NCBI RefSeq assembly: GCF_020991365.1
Contig: NZ_JAJLRA010000017.1
Span: 57,067-121,066 of the forward strand
Direction of reading: 5' to 3'
Length of the DNA stretch: 64,000 nt
Origin: Streptacidiphilus sp. ASG 303
GTDB taxonomy: Bacteria > Actinomycetota > Actinomycetes > Streptomycetales > Streptomycetaceae
Shown here one piece after another: positions 62,095 through 64,000 of the stretch. Position 1 is the first letter of the stretch. Each line of letters opens with the position of its first letter. Below the pieces are notes generated by a model that saw only the letters and a list, made by a program, of their open reading frames with translations, was not told the origin of the DNA and ran no database searches. Made by a program: the position numbers and the translations under genes.

Positions 62095-63554
62095 GGACTC
62101 GGCACCCCGTCGGCGGCCGCGCGGCGGCGGTCCGTGCCGCCTCCTCCCGCCACCCGGTCCTCCCTCTCCCCCGCGGCGGCCGCGCCCGGCCGGTCGGGTC
62201 GCTCCGGCCGCTCCGGCCTCTCCTGCGTCAGGCGGACGGAACCGGTCGGAGCCGCGCCGCCCCGGACCGCCGTGCCGCGGGCGACCGAGCGCCTCCGCTT
62301 CGACGCCAGCTCCTCGTACAGTCCCACCAGGCGCCGTGCGTCCTCCTCCCAGGAGAGGTCCGGCCGGGCCGAGGCCACCGAACGCAGCAGCTGCGGATAG
62401 CGCGCCGTGGCGCGCTCCACGGCCGCCCGGAAGGACGCGGCGTCGCCGGGCCGGTACAGCTCGCCCAGGTCGTGGCGCTCCACGGCGGCCCTCAGCTCGG
62501 GCAGGTCCGCGGCGACCACCGGCACTCCGGCGCGCACCGCGTGGAACAGCTTGTTCGGCAGGGCCAGGCGGTGGTTGTCGCAGCTGTCGGTGAGCGTGAC
62601 CACCGCCAGGCCGTGGCGGCGCAGCAGGGCGTCGACCTCGTCGACCGGGCACGGGGGCAGCAGCTCGACGCCGGCGGCGTCCGCCGGCCCGGTGGCCGTC
62701 AGCCCGGCAGCGTAGGTGCCGTCGGACGGTCCCACGAGCACCACCGGCAGCAGGCCCGCCGCCCCCGCGAGGACCGTCCGCAGATCCCTCCCGGCACCGA
62801 TCCGGCCCGCATAGACCAGGCCCGCCGGAGTGGGGGGGCGGGACGCACCGTCCCCGTCCGCGGCTGCGTCCCCGTCCCCGTCTCCGTCTCTGTCCGTGGA
62901 CGCGGAGGTGGAGGTGGAGGCGGTGGGGAAGGTGTTGCGGACCACCATGACCGGACCGGCCGCCCAGCGCTCCAGTCGCCGCGCGATCCCCTCGCTGACC
63001 GTCACCACGGCGTCGGCCCTGGCCGTCAGGTCCGCCTCCAGGCGGCGCTCCCGCAGCCGCTCCAGCGGTGCCGGACAGCCGTGGCGCTGACGGCCGGACC
63101 ACCACTCGTGCGCGTCGTACACCAGCAGCGCCCCCTGCTCGCGGGCGAAACGGGCGGCCGGCGGCAGGGCCGTGAAGTCGTGGGCGTGCACGACGTCGAA
63201 CCGCCTCCCCCGCAGGTCCAGGACGACCGCTCGGACCCAGGCCGACCAGACCCTGCGCCGGTGGCGGGGCAGCAGCAGCCACCGGCCGGCGCGCCAGAGT
63301 CGGCCCGTCCTGCAGCCGGACGCGCCCGCACGGGCGGGGGCCGCGACGCCATGGGGGACGCCCCTGGTGGGCCGCAGGCCCTGGCCTCCGGTGGAGGAGC
63401 CGACCGTGAACAGGCCGTCCGGGGGCTTCCAGTCCTCGGGCACGTCACGGCCCTGGACGTGGACCGTGTGCCCGGCCTCTGCCAGGGCTGCCGCTTCCCG
63501 TACCACTCGGCTGTCGTGGGCCACATCGGAGGTGACCAGCATCAGCACGTTCAC
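62091..63554 (-). CDS. Glycosyltransferase (GT4-like)
   Basis: Glycosyltransferase of 487 residues. N-terminal VLMLVTSDVAHDSRVVREA, VHAHDFTALP and VYDAHEWW match its neighbour. Donor half has GLVYAGRIGAGRDL and PNKLFHAVRAGVPVVA. An Asp/Gly-rich insertion (TDRDGDGDGDAAADGDG) lies between halves. GTG 63554 has GGAGGA upstream. Nearest gene to the rRNA operon end. Confidence 0.83.
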   Translation of the reverse strand: MNVLMLVTSDVAHDSRVVREAAALAEAGHTVHVQGRDVPEDWKPPDGLFTVGSSTGGQGLRPTRGVPHGVAAPARAGASGCRTGRLWRAGRWLLLPRHRRRVWSAWVRAVVLDLRGRRFDVVHAHDFTALPPAARFAREQGALLVYDAHEWWSGRQRHGCPAPLERLRERRLEADLTARADAVVTVSEGIARRLERWAAGPVMVVRNTFPTASTSTSASTDRDGDGDGDAAADGDGASRPPTPAGLVYAGRIGAGRDLRTVLAGAAGLLPVVLVGPSDGTYAAGLTATGPADAAGVELLPPCPVDEVDALLRRHGLAVVTLTDSCDNHRLALPNKLFHAVRAGVPVVAADLPELRAAVERHDLGELYRPGDAASFRAAVERATARYPQLLRSVASARPDLSWEEDARRLVGLYEELASKRRRSVARGTAVRGGAAPTGSVRLTQERPERPERPDRPGAAAAGEREDRVAGGGGTDRRRAAADGVPSP

Positions 63555-63730
63555 GCGGGCGTCCTCCGTCGCAACCGCCGACCGGGGTGCACCAGCCGCC
63601 CCTGTGGGCGGTGTCCCGCTCCCGGAAGATCCATGTGCCGATTCTGTCTCCGGCCCGATCAAGCCGCCTGCCGAAGCTCACCCGGACAGCCCATACACCT
63701 CCCCCGTACGGATTCGGGTCCGGGCATGCG

Positions 63731-63768
63731 AAAGGGGCCCCGCCGCCGTTCCCGGCCACGAGGCCCCC
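63731..63768 (-). terminator. Second terminator-like hairpin after the rRNA operon
   Basis: GGGGCC (63734-63739) pairs with GGCCCC (63762-63767) around a 22-nt inner region; on the minus strand a TTT follows. Weaker than the hairpin at 63831-63864 and probably a back-up. The remaining gap to the glycosyltransferase (about 180 bp) shows no gene. Confidence 0.5.
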
Positions 63769-63822
63769 TCCCGGACCCACCGGACCCCCCGGCACACCGC
63801 ACACGCGCACGCGCACAGACGC

Positions 63823-63864
63823 GAAAAAGACCGTGGCCCCGGCAGAATCCTGCCGGGGCCACGG
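63823..63864 (-). terminator. Rho-independent terminator of the rRNA operon
   Basis: A perfect 15-bp stem (63831-63845 with 63850-63864, loop AATC), followed on the minus strand by TCTTTTTCGC. It begins 12 bp after the 5S end, ideal for ending the rRNA transcript. Confidence 0.92.
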
Positions 63865-63876
63865 CCCTCAATGATT

Positions 63877-63995
63877 GTTCGGCGGCGTCCTACTCTCCCA
63901 CAGGGTCCCCCCTGCAGTACCATCGGCGCTGTAAGGCTTAGCTTCCGGGTTCGGAATGTAACCGGGCGTTTCCCTCACGCTATGACCACCGAAAC
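63877..63995 (-). rRNA. rrf: 5S ribosomal RNA
   Basis: About 119 nt on the minus strand, from GTTTCGGTGGTCATAGCG to GGACGCCGCCGAAC. It has the usual actinobacterial 5S core (CCGAACCCGGAAGCTAAG, GATGGTACTGCAGGGGGG, GTGGGAGAGTAGG). The ends pair (GTTTCGG with CCGAAC). 23S and 16S should lie beyond the right edge. Confidence 0.97.
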
Positions 63996-64000
63996 ACTAT

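Overview
The window is very GC-rich, almost fully coding DNA from an actinomycete, most likely Streptomyces or a close relative such as Kitasatospora. The evidence is third-position G/C bias, frequent GTG and TTG starts, and Streptomyces-type gene order: gluRK/gluABCD, recX-recA-DUF3046, clgR-cinA-pgsA-rimO-DUF4115-ftsK, then osaB-osaA/osaC. No phage, insertion sequence, tRNA or CRISPR array was found.

Region 1 (1-8.2 kb) is a glutamate sensing and uptake block. It holds a Ser/Thr kinase fused through one membrane segment to a GluB-like binding domain, the two-component pair GluR/GluK, and the divergent ABC importer gluABCD. Region 2 (8.5-11.8 kb) carries a flavin monooxygenase and a cysteine dioxygenase-rhodanese pair preceded by an apparently leaderless, cysteine-rich leader peptide. 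Region 3 (12.2-18 kb) holds recA-recX with a PafBC-type promoter and a LexA box, an AI-2E family membrane protein, DUF3046 and a secreted subtilase. Region 4 (18-27.8 kb) has an Lhr helicase, a PucR-type regulator divergent from a secreted lipase with a perfect palindrome between them, a Nei-type glycosylase and a small membrane protein. Region 5 (28-36.2 kb) is the conserved minus-strand string dps, clgR, cinA, pgsA, rimO, the DUF4115 gene and ftsK. Region 6 (36.4-47 kb) is the osmoadaptation module: osaB, osaA (about ten tandem HAMP repeats) and divergent osaC, followed by a PAP2-family membrane protein.

Region 7 (47.1-63.6 kb) looks accessory and encodes a surface glycopolymer. It has a nucleotide-sugar 6-dehydrogenase, a WbpI-type 2-epimerase, a Gfo/Idh oxidoreductase and a DegT aminotransferase. 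These are four of the five steps expected for a UDP-2,3-diamino-uronic acid. It also has an ABC-2 exporter pair, five glycosyltransferases and a protein of unknown function whose fold is repeated at the C-terminus of its neighbour. The expected N-acetyltransferase is absent, and a short remnant resembling the start of the aminotransferase gene sits upstream of the Gfo/Idh gene. Region 8 (63.7-64 kb) is the 3' end of an rRNA operon: 5S rRNA on the minus strand followed by two terminator-like hairpins.

Most start codons were chosen from Shine-Dalgarno spacing and stop/start overlaps. Functional calls rest on motifs read by eye; no database search was possible.
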